DNA from: CAVVSD01 sp963757125
Lineage (GTDB): Bacteria; Actinomycetota; Thermoleophilia; Solirubrobacterales; Solirubrobacteraceae
Length of the DNA stretch: 64,000 bases
Reading direction: 5' to 3'
NCBI GenBank assembly: GCA_963757125.1
Contig: CAVWQP010000002.1
Location: 124,001 to 188,000, forward strand
Of this stretch, positions 35,036 to 42,676 are shown one piece after another. Both the position numbers and the translations under genes were made by a program. Each line of letters starts with the position of its first letter. Within the stretch, counting starts at the first letter, position 1. Under the pieces are notes generated by a model that was given only the letters and a program-made list of their open reading frames with translations, did not search any database and was not told the origin of the DNA.

Positions 35036-35041
35036 TACACT
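35036..35041 (+). promoter_or_regulatory. Candidate -10 box TACACT for tRNA-Thr
   Basis: TACACT lies 23 nt before the tRNA 5' end, right after the carboxypeptidase stop. No clear -35 box is seen. Confidence 0.35.
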
Positions 35042-35064
35042 CCGGCGGGTCCGCTCGCGGGCTC

Positions 35065-35137
35065 GCCGGAGTAGCTCAGCTGGTAGAGCAGCTGTCTTGT
35101 AAACAGCAGGTCGTCGGTTCGAATCCGATCTCCGGCT
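35065..35137 (+). tRNA. tRNA-Thr (anticodon TGT)
   Basis: A complete 73-nt cloverleaf. The acceptor arms GCCGGAG and CTCCGGC pair fully; the D arm is GCTC...GAGC; the anticodon stem GCTGT/ACAGC encloses loop CTTGTAA with anticodon TGT reading ACA; the T arm contains GGTTCGAATCC. Discriminator base T; CCA is not encoded. A decayed, lower-GC patch starts 15 bp downstream, as is common beside tRNA integration sites, but no repeated tRNA end was found. Confidence 0.95.
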
Positions 35138-35151
35138 CTTTGATCAGCGAG

Positions 35152-35355
35152 TCACCAGACCCACGGGATCACCCGCTTGCGGTTGGCGGCGTACGCCCGG
35201 TACGCGTCGCCCAGGTCGTCCTCCAGGGCGCCCTCCTCGATGTGGATGCGGTGCACGAGCCCGAGTGTGGGGAGGACCGCCATCGCCGCGACCCCGATCC
35301 AGTTCCCGTAAGCGGTCCCATGCCGATGAGGACGAGCCCGATATGGCTGCCGCCG
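35152..35355 (-). pseudogene. Remnant of an isoprenylcysteine carboxyl methyltransferase (ICMT)-family gene
   Basis: The last 50 or so residues (G-N-W-I-G-V-A, then V-H-R-I-H-I-E-E-G-A-L, Y-R-A-Y-A-A-N-R-K-R-V-I-P) match the C-terminus of ICMT/NnrU-type membrane methyltransferases. Upstream, S-H-I-G-L-V-L-I-G-M-G continues the match only after adding one missing base near 35317. Nothing of the N-terminal half remains, as the region runs into the MBL gene end. It is therefore a truncated, frameshifted relic; the upstream boundary is approximate. Confidence 0.65.
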
Positions 35356-35432
35356 TCGCGGGCCCATCGCCCGCGAGGCCACCGCGCCGGGGCGTCCGCG
35401 GTGTCCCGGGGATGGCACGGGTCCCGGGCGCG

Positions 35433-36636
35433 TCAGCGGGCGGCGCGCCTGCCGACGCCGAACTCCATGAGGTCCTTGCCGACGACGAGCTTGCCGTCGT
35501 AGCCGCGCTGACCCTGCAGCCAGCGTGACTCCGGGTTGTTCAGCGGCACCATGTGCGAGAGCACCGTCTTCGCGGCACCGGTGCGCTGTGCGACGGCGCC
35601 GATGTCCTCGATGGTGGTGTGCGACTCGAGCAGGTGCCCGAGTGTCGCTTCGGCGGCCGGGGTGCGCGGCTCGGGGAACAGGGCCTCGGCCCAGGCCCGG
35701 TCGATGATCTCGTGCACCATGATGTCCGAGCCGGCCGCGAGCTTGACCAGGTTGTCGCTGGGGGCGGTGTCGCCGGAGAAGGTCACCGTTCCGTCGGCGG
35801 TGTCGAACCGGAACGCCAGCGATGGGAACACCGGCGCGTGGTTGACCAGCGTGGCGGTGACCTTGACCCGGTCGTCCTCGTAGACGGGGAACGGATCGAC
35901 TGGAGGCATCGGGTTGGTGTCCACCGGCACGGGCACCCCGGCCGGCAACGCGATGTCGTGGATCTGGAAGACGTTGGCCGGGTCCACGCCGCCGCTGCTC
36001 CGGATGCGGTCGTTGAGGTCGTTGGCGAACGCCTTGCGCAGGTAGCCGTTCATGCCCACGGTGCCCGGCGTGGGGTCGGCGGGCTCCACGACCGGCGGGG
36101 CGGGTCGGTTGCCGAACACGGGCGGCAGCCCGCCGCGATCGCCGGGCCCGTAGACCTGCACCGGCTTGGTCGGGTCGTCCAGGCCGTTCCACATGCCAGT
36201 GAGGGGAAAGGCGGGGAAGTCGACGATGTGGTCGGAGTGCAGGTGCGTCAGGAAGATCCCCTTCAAGCCTTCGAAGCCGCGGTTGCCCGGCCGGGAGGGC
36301 GTGCCCAGACCCGCCTGCACGAACCGCCGAGGAGTCCCGTGGCCGCAGTCGATGAGGTAGACCGCCCCGTCGACCACCAGCGCCGAGGAGATCCCCGAGC
36401 TCTCGGCATACACGCTGGGTCCGCCTGCCACGCCCAGCAGCACCAGTCGAGTGCGGTACTTCGACGCGTCGACCTTCGCCGGTGGCGCCACCGGCGAGCC
36501 CTGCTGTCCGGCCGACGCTCGTCGCGGGCCCCAGCCCGGCGCCGACGGCACCCGCCGCGGCGGCGGCCCCCGCTCCCTTCAACAGCGACCGTCGCGAGAC
36601 GGCCATCGCCATCGCCTGACCGACGACCTCACACAT
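35433..36636 (-). pseudogene. Tat-exported MBL-fold hydrolase (one +1 frameshift after the signal)
   Basis: An N-terminal twin-arginine signal (S-R-R-S-L-L-K-G-A-G, Ala-rich core) is in one frame and the mature domain in the next; one extra base between about 36510 and 36525 separates them. The domain has the metallo-beta-lactamase motif T-H-L-H-S-D-H, later N-H-A-P-V, S-G-D-T-A-P and L-S-H-M-V-P, so metal ligands look complete and tRNase-Z/arylsulfatase-like. Base composition looks less GC-rich than neighbours and it lies beside tRNA-Thr and an ICMT relic, suggesting transfer. The frame break may be real or an error. Confidence 0.75.
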
Positions 36637-36717
36637 ACGCGTGCCTCCCTCTGACCCGTGCGCGTGTTGTGGTCAGCACCGTAGACAAGGACGCCGTCAG
36701 GCGCGAGCGTCCCCCCG

Positions 36718-36975
36718 CTACGTCATGTGCACCCGGATGCCGCTCGTGCGCAGCTGCGCGCACACGACCGGGTACGTCTGCGCGCCGGCCATGGTCGTCA
36801 GGCGGTCGAGGATGCGGGAGCGGATCTCGGCCTCGTCGAGGTCGGCCACCTGGGGCTGGTTGACGAGGGCGAACCCCGGCGCTCCAGGCCCGCAGTCGAT
36901 GGCGTAGCGGATCCACGGGCTGTCGGGCTGGGCCGCGCCCGACGACGCGATGTTGTCGAGTTCGAAGCTGCTCAT
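36718..36975 (-). CDS. Small hypothetical protein
   Basis: 85 residues, no signal peptide or membrane segment, no recognised family. It contains one near-central Cys-Gly (D-C-G-P-G-A-P-G) and a C-terminal mixed alpha/beta region ending I-R-V-H-M-T. The start was chosen at M-S-S-F-E-L because a TATGGT hexamer (36982-36987) lies 6 nt upstream, the same leaderless geometry as other genes here. It is divergent from the GNAT gene with 37 bp between starts. Confidence 0.55.
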   Translation of the reverse strand: MSSFELDNIASSGAAQPDSPWIRYAIDCGPGAPGFALVNQPQVADLDEAEIRSRILDRLTTMAGAQTYPVVCAQLRTSGIRVHMT

Positions 36976-37012
36976 CCGCGGACCATATCCCGAGGTCTGG
37001 CACGATCGCGGC

Positions 37013-37519
37013 GTGGCCGAGATCGTCACCGACCGGCTGATCCTGCGTCGCTTTCGCGCGGCCGACCTGGCCGCGTTCGTCGCCTACCGCAGTGACCCGG
37101 ACGTCGCCAGGTACCAGGGCTGGGACGCGAGCTTCTCGATGGCCGACGCCGTCCGCTTCCTCGCCGAGCAGGACGCCGTCGCGCTCGGGGCGCCTGGCGT
37201 CTGGACGCAGCTCGCGGCGACCGACCGCGTCGACGGGACGCTGCACGGCGACTGCGCCGCGTGCATCTCCGCCGACGACCCGAGCTCGGCCGAGATCGGG
37301 GTCACCTTCGCGCCGGCCAGCCAAGGCCGCGGCTACGCCACGGAGGCGCTCACGGCGCTCCTGACGACGCTGTCCGACGAGCACGGCGTCGAGCGCGTCC
37401 ATGCGGAGTGCCATCGCCGCAACGGCGCGGTGCACGCGCTGCTCGAGCGCGTCGGTCTGCGCCGCGCGGGGACCACCGACGATCCCGACTGGCTGGTCTT
37501 CGAGACGTCTCGTCCATGA
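37013..37519 (+). CDS. GNAT family N-acetyltransferase (RimJ/RimL type)
   Basis: 168 residues from a GTG. The family's opening T-D-R-L-I-L-R-R-F, the acetyl-CoA pyrophosphate loop Q-G-R-G-Y-A (near 103) and C-H-R-R-N-G-A-V-H-A-L-L-E-R-V-G-L are all present, as in RimJ/RimL and antibiotic acetyltransferases. It transfers acetyl groups to an amine, substrate unknown. Cytoplasmic. The 162 bp after it hold a short inverted repeat and the next gene's promoter. Confidence 0.88.
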   Translation: MAEIVTDRLILRRFRAADLAAFVAYRSDPDVARYQGWDASFSMADAVRFLAEQDAVALGAPGVWTQLAATDRVDGTLHGDCAACISADDPSSAEIGVTFAPASQGRGYATEALTALLTTLSDEHGVERVHAECHRRNGAVHALLERVGLRRAGTTDDPDWLVFETSRP

Positions 37520-37601
37520 GGGCGTACCACTCTGTTCGATCGCGAACACCAAGATTTTGGGAGTGTCGGCATCTCCGGGTCGGACCAAAGGCCACGGCGT
37601 G

Positions 37602-37617
37602 TCCCCCTCAAGGGGGA
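37602..37617. repeat. 16-bp inverted repeat TCCCCCTCAAGGGGGA
   Basis: Perfect 7-bp arms around a 2-nt centre, 64 bp before the beta-propeller gene. It could be an operator dyad or a short hairpin; there is no T-run for a terminator. Confidence 0.45.
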
Positions 37618-37681
37618 TGACGGGCGGCCGCGGCGACGTGAGGATCGCCCGGATCCCGTCCAACACGCAGGAGCAACCCAC

Positions 37682-38683
37682 ATGTCACGACGTCACCGCG
37701 GCCTCACGGCCGCGCTCGCGGTCGCCGGATCGCTGGCGCTGACCTCCTCGGCCGTCGCCGGGCAGGCGCCCCCGCTCCCCACCGCCGCCAACGGCGCCAC
37801 GGTGGAGCGGATCGCCGGAGGTCTCGCCACGCCCACGTCCTTCGCCTTCACCGGCGACACGGTCTTCGCCGGCATCGGGCCGGCTGAGCGCGGTCATCCG
37901 CCGACGGGCCTCATGACCGTCGCGAACGGCTCCGCCAAGAAGGTTCCGGGCACGGCCCCGGTCGTGTTCGGTCTCGCCTGGCACAACGACCGGCTCTTCG
38001 TGTCGTCCGGCGACAAGATCATCAGCTACCGCGGCTGGAACGGCACGCGGTTCACCGGCTCGCGCGTCGTGCGCCGCGCCAGCTCGAAGCTCCCGGGCTT
38101 CAACGGTCTCGCGTTCGGCCCCGACGGCCGGCTCTACACGGGCGTCGGCCTGAACCCGAAGTTCGACCACTCCCGCAACCCCGCGCAGTACGCGAACACC
38201 GTCCTGTCGATGCGCGCGACCGGCGCCGACGTGAAGATCGTCGCGCGCGGCCTGCGTCAGCCGTTCCAGCTGACGTTCCCGGCTGGGGCCACGAGCCCGT
38301 ACGTCACCGACCTCGCGCAGGACAGCGGGAGCATCCCGCTCGACCAGGTCGTGGTCGCCAAGCAGGGCTCGAACTTCGGGTTCCCGACCTGCGTCCGCCA
38401 CACGCCGAGCCAGTGCGGCTCGTTCGCCAAGCCGCTCGTCCAGCTGCCCGAGCACGCCTCCCCGATGGGGATCGGCTCGATCGGCCAGACGCTCTACGTC
38501 GCGCTGTTCCAGGGCCTGGAGAAGGAGAAGCCGGTCCTCGTCTCGATGCCCGTCGCGGGCGGCACGCCGACCGTGTTCGTGTCGGGCTTCGTCGCGCCGG
38601 TCGTCGCGCTGAACACCAACGCCAACTACGTGTACTTCGGCGATCTCACCGGGTCGCTCTACCGGGTCGCCGTCGCCGCATAG
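37682..38683 (+). CDS. Secreted beta-propeller-like protein (sorbosone/glucose dehydrogenase-like)
   Basis: 333 residues with a Sec signal (A-L-A-V-A-G-S-L-A-L-T-S-S-A-V-A-G). The mature part has repeated blade-like strands; G-F-N-G-L-A-F-G-P-D-G-R-L-Y near 146 and A-R-G-L-R-Q-P-F-Q near 183 resemble PQQ-dependent soluble glucose/sorbosone dehydrogenases. The catalytic His and PQQ-binding residues cannot be identified with confidence, so it may be a non-enzymatic propeller. ATG preceded by CAGGAG. Confidence 0.7.
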   Translation: MSRRHRGLTAALAVAGSLALTSSAVAGQAPPLPTAANGATVERIAGGLATPTSFAFTGDTVFAGIGPAERGHPPTGLMTVANGSAKKVPGTAPVVFGLAWHNDRLFVSSGDKIISYRGWNGTRFTGSRVVRRASSKLPGFNGLAFGPDGRLYTGVGLNPKFDHSRNPAQYANTVLSMRATGADVKIVARGLRQPFQLTFPAGATSPYVTDLAQDSGSIPLDQVVVAKQGSNFGFPTCVRHTPSQCGSFAKPLVQLPEHASPMGIGSIGQTLYVALFQGLEKEKPVLVSMPVAGGTPTVFVSGFVAPVVALNTNANYVYFGDLTGSLYRVAVAA

Positions 38684-38707
38684 GCAGACTCACCCTCGAC
38701 CTGAGGC

Positions 38708-39403
38708 TCAGGTGGTGCGGCGGAGCAGCCGCACCACCGCCGCCTCCCAGGTCCGTTCCCCGCCGGAGGCCGTGCGGCGGTGGACGTAGCGCTCGCGGGC
38801 GAGCTCGGTGACCTCCCCGAGCTCCTCCAGCGCGGCGCGCAGCGGCGCATCGTCCTCGTAGTCCGGATGTGCGTAGGCGATGAGCGCGTCGTCGGTCAGC
38901 AGGGCGGCCGCCGCGGCGAGGCCCTCGGGCGCGACGTGGTCGTTGCCGAGCGCGCCGACGAGCGTCAGCGCGTTCGGGCGCAGCGCGCGGATCGCATCCA
39001 CGTCCGCCGGTGCGAGCGCGGAGACGTCGCCGGTCAGGACGAGCTCGTAGAGACCGGGCCGGTCGCGCAGCGTCGCCGTGCGCGCCTCGGGCTCGGTGTC
39101 GATGGCGACCACCGGTCGCACGCCCGCCGACGCGAGCGCCTCGCCCGAGACGCCGTTGCCGGCGCCGAGATCGACGACGCGGACCTCGCCGGTCGCGGCG
39201 TCCGCCACCATGCGCGCCACCACGTCGGGCGTCGCGCAGCCCAGCATCCGCTGGACGACCTCCTCGTAGAGACCGGGGATGGCGTAGACGCGTCCGTAGT
39301 CGTGCATCGTGAGACGCTCGACGCGGCCGTCGTCGAACGTGACCTCGAAGGCCTCCTCGTCGGGGCCCCCGGTCTCCTGCTCGGGAAAGCGGACGGACAA
39401 CAT
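38708..39403 (-). CDS. SAM-dependent methyltransferase
   Basis: 231 residues with a class I methyltransferase fold: motif I V-V-D-L-G-A-G-N-G-V-S-G near 73, the acidic end of strand 2 in V-V-A-I-D-T-E near 96, and a later N-A-L-T-L-V-G-A-L-G strand. The N-terminal 65 residues (T-M-H-D-Y-G-R-V-Y-A-I-P-G-L-Y) precede the fold and are typical of a small actinobacterial subgroup. Substrate unknown. A TAGCGT box stands 7 nt before its ATG. Confidence 0.85.
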   Translation of the reverse strand: MLSVRFPEQETGGPDEEAFEVTFDDGRVERLTMHDYGRVYAIPGLYEEVVQRMLGCATPDVVARMVADAATGEVRVVDLGAGNGVSGEALASAGVRPVVAIDTEPEARTATLRDRPGLYELVLTGDVSALAPADVDAIRALRPNALTLVGALGNDHVAPEGLAAAAALLTDDALIAYAHPDYEDDAPLRAALEELGEVTELARERYVHRRTASGGERTWEAAVVRLLRRTT

Positions 39404-39410
39404 CCGCCCG

Positions 39411-39416
39411 ACGCTA
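39411..39416 (-). promoter_or_regulatory. -10 box TAGCGT, leaderless geometry
   Basis: On the minus strand TAGCGT ends 7 nt before the methyltransferase ATG. It overlaps the stop of the preceding zinc-ribbon gene, so the methyltransferase can be transcribed on its own. Confidence 0.5.
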
Positions 39417-39662
39417 TCTGGCCGCGGGCTCCTGGCCGAGGCGACCGAAGTGCCCGGTGCTGTCGATCCGCTGCTCGAGGCGGCGCAGCTCCCGGTCGAG
39501 GCCCGGTGCGTCGGCCGTCACGGCGTGGCCGCGCTCGCAGAGCACGGTCGCCCCGCGGCGGCCTTCGCCCAGCGTGATCTGGACCGTGGCTGCGCACACC
39601 GGGCACGCGAGCTCGAGCGGCGCGGCGTCGAAGAAGCCAGCTGCGGACATCATCCTGTGCAA
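39414..39662 (-). CDS. Small zinc-ribbon protein
   Basis: 82 residues (78 if the ATG at 39650 is used). One C-P-V-C pair near 20-23 and a C-E-R-G-H segment near 42 suggest a small metal-binding ribbon, followed by a charged helix (L-D-R-E-L-R-R-L-E-Q-R-I). No family is assigned; similar short proteins occur widely in actinobacteria. It precedes the methyltransferase gene by 10 bp on the same strand. Confidence 0.6.
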   Translation of the reverse strand: MHRMMSAAGFFDAAPLELACPVCAATVQITLGEGRRGATVLCERGHAVTADAPGLDRELRRLEQRIDSTGHFGRLGQEPAAR

Positions 39663-39731
39663 AAGCTAACCAACGCACCGGCGGAAGGACTGCTGCGTGG
39701 ACACAAGGGCCGCACGTTGCGTGGAAAGCGG

Positions 39732-40019
39732 CTACGCGCCGCCGGCACGGTGCTCGCCGAGCAGGCGCTCGACTTCGTCCCGTCCGCCCACCGGCCAGGC
39801 CGCGTTGATGGCCACGTAGGCCCGCTGGTCGGCCGGCACGCCGTCGCCCGGCACGATCGCCGACACCGGGCACGACGGCTCGCAGTACCCGCAGTCGATG
39901 CACTCCTCCGGGTCGATGACGAGCATCTCCGCCGTCTCGTGGATGCAGTCGACCGGGCAGACGTCCTCGCACGAGCGATCCGTCGTCCCGATGCACGCCT
40001 CGGTGATGACGTAGGTCAC
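39732..40019 (-). CDS. Ferredoxin (7Fe type)
   Basis: 95 residues starting with the typical T-Y-V-I-T-E-A-C-I. Cys residues in C-I-G-T-T-D-R-S-C-E-D-V-C-P-V-D-C-I-H and C-I-D-C-G-Y-C-E-P-S-C-P form the two cluster sites; the spacing fits one 3Fe-4S and one 4Fe-4S cluster as in actinobacterial FdxA. The GTG start overlaps the stop of the flavoprotein gene by 4 bp, so the two are co-translated and the ferredoxin may be its electron partner. Confidence 0.92.
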   Translation of the reverse strand: MTYVITEACIGTTDRSCEDVCPVDCIHETAEMLVIDPEECIDCGYCEPSCPVSAIVPGDGVPADQRAYVAINAAWPVGGRDEVERLLGEHRAGGA

Positions 40020-41494
40020 GACGCTGCCAGCACTCCGGCGTCGTGCAGGTAGGCGCCCTGCGCGACGAGCTCGCGGCGGATCTCCGCGGCGTCGACGTCG
40101 CGCGGCGCCACGCCCGTGCCCGCCGCGATCGCCGCCCCGACGCCCGCGGCGTGGCCGGTCATCCAGCACTGGGGGATCTCGCGCATGAACGCCTGCGTCG
40201 GCGCGTCGCTGGCCACGTGGCGGCCACCGACCAGGACGCCGTCGAGGCGCTCGGGCACGAGCGCTCGGTAGGGGACGGAGATGGTCGCGATCTTCTGCGA
40301 GGGCGACGGCGACACGCCGACCTCGTCGTGGTGGCGGACGCCCGCGCGCCAGTCGTCCATCGTCATCGGATGCAGGCCCGCGAGCCGCCGCGTCATCCGG
40401 ATGCCCGTCTGTGGCGCCGCCAGCATGATCCACGCGCGCTCGAAGCCGGGCGCGTTGCGCCGGAAGAAGTCCAGGTGCGCGACCATCCGCCGCCGCGACT
40501 CGAGCTCGACGGCGCTGAGGTGCTCGACGTCCAGCCCGCTGTAGCCGGTGAGGCGGGGCCCCATGAACACGACGACGTCGTCGCGCCAGCCGACGTGCGG
40601 CGTCTCGACGTAGCCCATCGCCTCGCCGCCGCGCGCCATGAAGTCGCGGTACGCCTGCGGATCGCCCTGCTTGAACGCCAGCCAGCGGGTGAAGTCGACG
40701 CCGGACCACGTGAACGCGGTGTTGATGCAGTGCTGGACGTTGCCGCCCTTGCCGTCGGTCTCGGAGTCGGTGACGAAGGCGCCACCGGCCTGCGCGATCA
40801 CGTCGAGATCGCCGGTGGCGTCCACGACGACCTTGGCCAGGATCGCCCTGCGGCCCTGCTTGCTCTCGAAGATCGCGCCCTTGACCTCGTCGCCGTCGGT
40901 GATCGCGGCGACGACCCACGAATGCAGCAGCACGCGGACGCCGGCGCCCACGAGCATCTCGTGGGAGGCGATCTTCAGCCACTCCGGGTCGATCATGGGC
41001 GACTTGCAGACCGTGTCGCGGAAGGCGGAGAGCCGCTCGCGCCAGTAGGCGACCTCGTCGGGATCGGTGGATCCCCACAGCTCGGGCCCGGGGCCCGCGA
41101 CGGCGCCCTGGGGGAGGCGGTCGAGCAGCTCGGACCCGATCCCCGCGATGACCTGGGTGCCCTGCCAGTCGGTCATCCGGTCGATCCAGATCACGAGACC
41201 GCCCGCGGACAGCCCGCCGAGATCGCCGTAGCGCTCGACGACGGTGACCCGCTGCCCGAGGCGCCGCGCCGCGATCGCCGCCGCCGTGCCGGCCGGGCCG
41301 CCGCCGACGACCAGCACGTCGGTCTCCTCGTGGACGGGGATCTCGCGGGCCGGCTCGCTGACCGTCGCGATCGACGGTGACGCGGGGGGCGGGGAGGTGG
41401 GCGCGTCCGCGTCGCCACCCTCGGTGAACCATGCGTCCCGGCCGGTGAAGTAGCTCTCCGCGTCGGGCTCGCGCTGTGCTCCGTGTCCATCCAT
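40016..41494 (-). CDS. FAD-dependent oxidoreductase (FAD_oxidored family)
   Basis: 492 residues. After about 60 polar residues comes the dinucleotide-binding motif V-L-V-V-G-G-G-P-A-G-T-A-A-A-I-A-A, then V-V-D-A-T-G-D-L-D-V near 250 and a C-terminal G-G-R-H-V-A-S-D. This is the PF12831 flavoprotein type often found in carbohydrate catabolism. The start M-D-G-H-G was chosen; a GTG one codon upstream is equally possible. It forms an operon with the 7Fe ferredoxin. A LacI-type palindrome lies 46 bp upstream of the start. Confidence 0.85.
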   Translation of the reverse strand: MDGHGAQREPDAESYFTGRDAWFTEGGDADAPTSPPPASPSIATVSEPAREIPVHEETDVLVVGGGPAGTAAAIAARRLGQRVTVVERYGDLGGLSAGGLVIWIDRMTDWQGTQVIAGIGSELLDRLPQGAVAGPGPELWGSTDPDEVAYWRERLSAFRDTVCKSPMIDPEWLKIASHEMLVGAGVRVLLHSWVVAAITDGDEVKGAIFESKQGRRAILAKVVVDATGDLDVIAQAGGAFVTDSETDGKGGNVQHCINTAFTWSGVDFTRWLAFKQGDPQAYRDFMARGGEAMGYVETPHVGWRDDVVVFMGPRLTGYSGLDVEHLSAVELESRRRMVAHLDFFRRNAPGFERAWIMLAAPQTGIRMTRRLAGLHPMTMDDWRAGVRHHDEVGVSPSPSQKIATISVPYRALVPERLDGVLVGGRHVASDAPTQAFMREIPQCWMTGHAAGVGAAIAAGTGVAPRDVDAAEIRRELVAQGAYLHDAGVLAAS

Positions 41495-41540
41495 CACGAC
41501 TCCAAGGGTTGCAGGTCCGTCCCGCCGACATGTTTGCCCG

Positions 41541-41552
41541 GAAAGCGCTTTC
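41541..41552. promoter_or_regulatory. GAAAGCGCTTTC palindrome, candidate LacI-family operator
   Basis: A perfect 12-bp palindrome with central CG, identical to the core of many LacI/GalR-family and CcpA (cre) operators. It lies in the divergent region between the flavoprotein-ferredoxin operon and the PAP2 pair. No LacI-type gene is in the window. Confidence 0.55.
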
Positions 41553-41617
41553 GGATATCCCTCCGGACCGAGACGTCGCACCGTTCCGGGCGGCGACCGC
41601 GTACGGTCAGGCCCGTC

Positions 41618-42676
41618 GTGCCAACGTCCGCAGCAGCCGAGACCCTGCGCGCCGAGCGCGCCGAAACCGCCCTGCCCGCGGGGCGCGCGGCGTTCGCGGG
41701 CCCGATCGTCGCAGCCGTGGCCCTGCTCGCCGCGGGCGTCGCGACGGTGATCGCAGGCATCCCGCTGCGCGACCCGGGCGCCGTCACGGTGCGCCGCCTG
41801 ACCGTCGCGGTCGCCATGACCGTCGGGTTCCTGCTGCTCGACATCGTCGTGCGCGCGGCGCGCGAGGACCGGGGCATCCCGTCGCTGCGCGCGCTCGCCG
41901 ACGTCCGCCGCACGCGCTGGACACCGGGCCGGCTCACCGTCGTCGCGGTGGCGGTCGCCTGCTTCCACGTGACCTACCTGGCGTACCGCAACATCAAGAG
42001 CGTCGCGCCGCTCCTGCGCCCGGGCGACGTGTTCGACACGCAGCTGCTGGACATCGACCGCTGGCTGCTCGGCGGGCACGATCCGTACGTCGCACTGCAC
42101 GACCTGCTCGGCATGGGCGCGGCGGCGCACGTGCTCTCGTCGGTCTACATGGTCTTCTTCGCCGTCATCCCGCTGGCGCTGGCGGGCGGACTCGTGCTGC
42201 TGACGGACCTGCGGGCGGGCCTGTTCGTCGCGACCGCGCTCTCGCTCGCCTGGTTGCTCGGCGCGGGCAGCTACCTCATCCTCCCGTCGATCGGCCCCTT
42301 CCACTTCGACGCGGCGGCGTTCGCGAGCCTGCCTCACACGCCGGTGACGGACCTGCAGGTGTCGCTCATGCAGCGGCGCGCGGCCTTCCTCGTCGATCCA
42401 TCGGCGCCAGGTGCGGCGCAGAGCATCGGTGCGTTCGCATCTCTGCACACGGCCATCTGGGGCACGATCGTGCTCGCCGCGCACGTGCTGGGCGCTCCGC
42501 GCTCGGTGCGGGCGATCATCTGGATCCTGGCCATCCTCACCGTCGTCGCCACCGTGTACTTCGGCTGGCACTACATCCTCGACGACGTCGCCGGCATCGT
42601 CATCGCGGCGCTCGCCGTCGGCATCGCGGCCGCCCTCACCGGCGTGCGGCGCGTCCGGGTAGGACAGGCGGCGTGA
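41618..42676 (+). CDS. PAP2/Aur1-like membrane phosphatase or transferase (first of tandem pair)
   Basis: 352 residues from a GTG placed 10 nt after a TACGGT box. About six to eight transmembrane helices. The C-terminal half has L-P-S-I-G-P-F, A-S-L-H-T-A and G-W-H-Y-I-L-D-D-V-A-G, which correspond to the conserved motifs of PAP2 and inositol-phosphorylceramide-synthase-like (Aur1) proteins, with the two catalytic His and Asp. It probably handles lipid phosphates or inositol phospholipids at the outer membrane face. A paralog follows with a 4-bp overlap. Confidence 0.82.
   Translation: MPTSAAAETLRAERAETALPAGRAAFAGPIVAAVALLAAGVATVIAGIPLRDPGAVTVRRLTVAVAMTVGFLLLDIVVRAAREDRGIPSLRALADVRRTRWTPGRLTVVAVAVACFHVTYLAYRNIKSVAPLLRPGDVFDTQLLDIDRWLLGGHDPYVALHDLLGMGAAAHVLSSVYMVFFAVIPLALAGGLVLLTDLRAGLFVATALSLAWLLGAGSYLILPSIGPFHFDAAAFASLPHTPVTDLQVSLMQRRAAFLVDPSAPGAAQSIGAFASLHTAIWGTIVLAAHVLGAPRSVRAIIWILAILTVVATVYFGWHYILDDVAGIVIAALAVGIAAALTGVRRVRVGQAA

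Noticed and set aside
35065..35137. tRNA-Thr as an active attachment site of an integrated element
   Set aside because: No integrase, no repeated tRNA 3' end and no phage genes follow; only a short decayed patch is seen.
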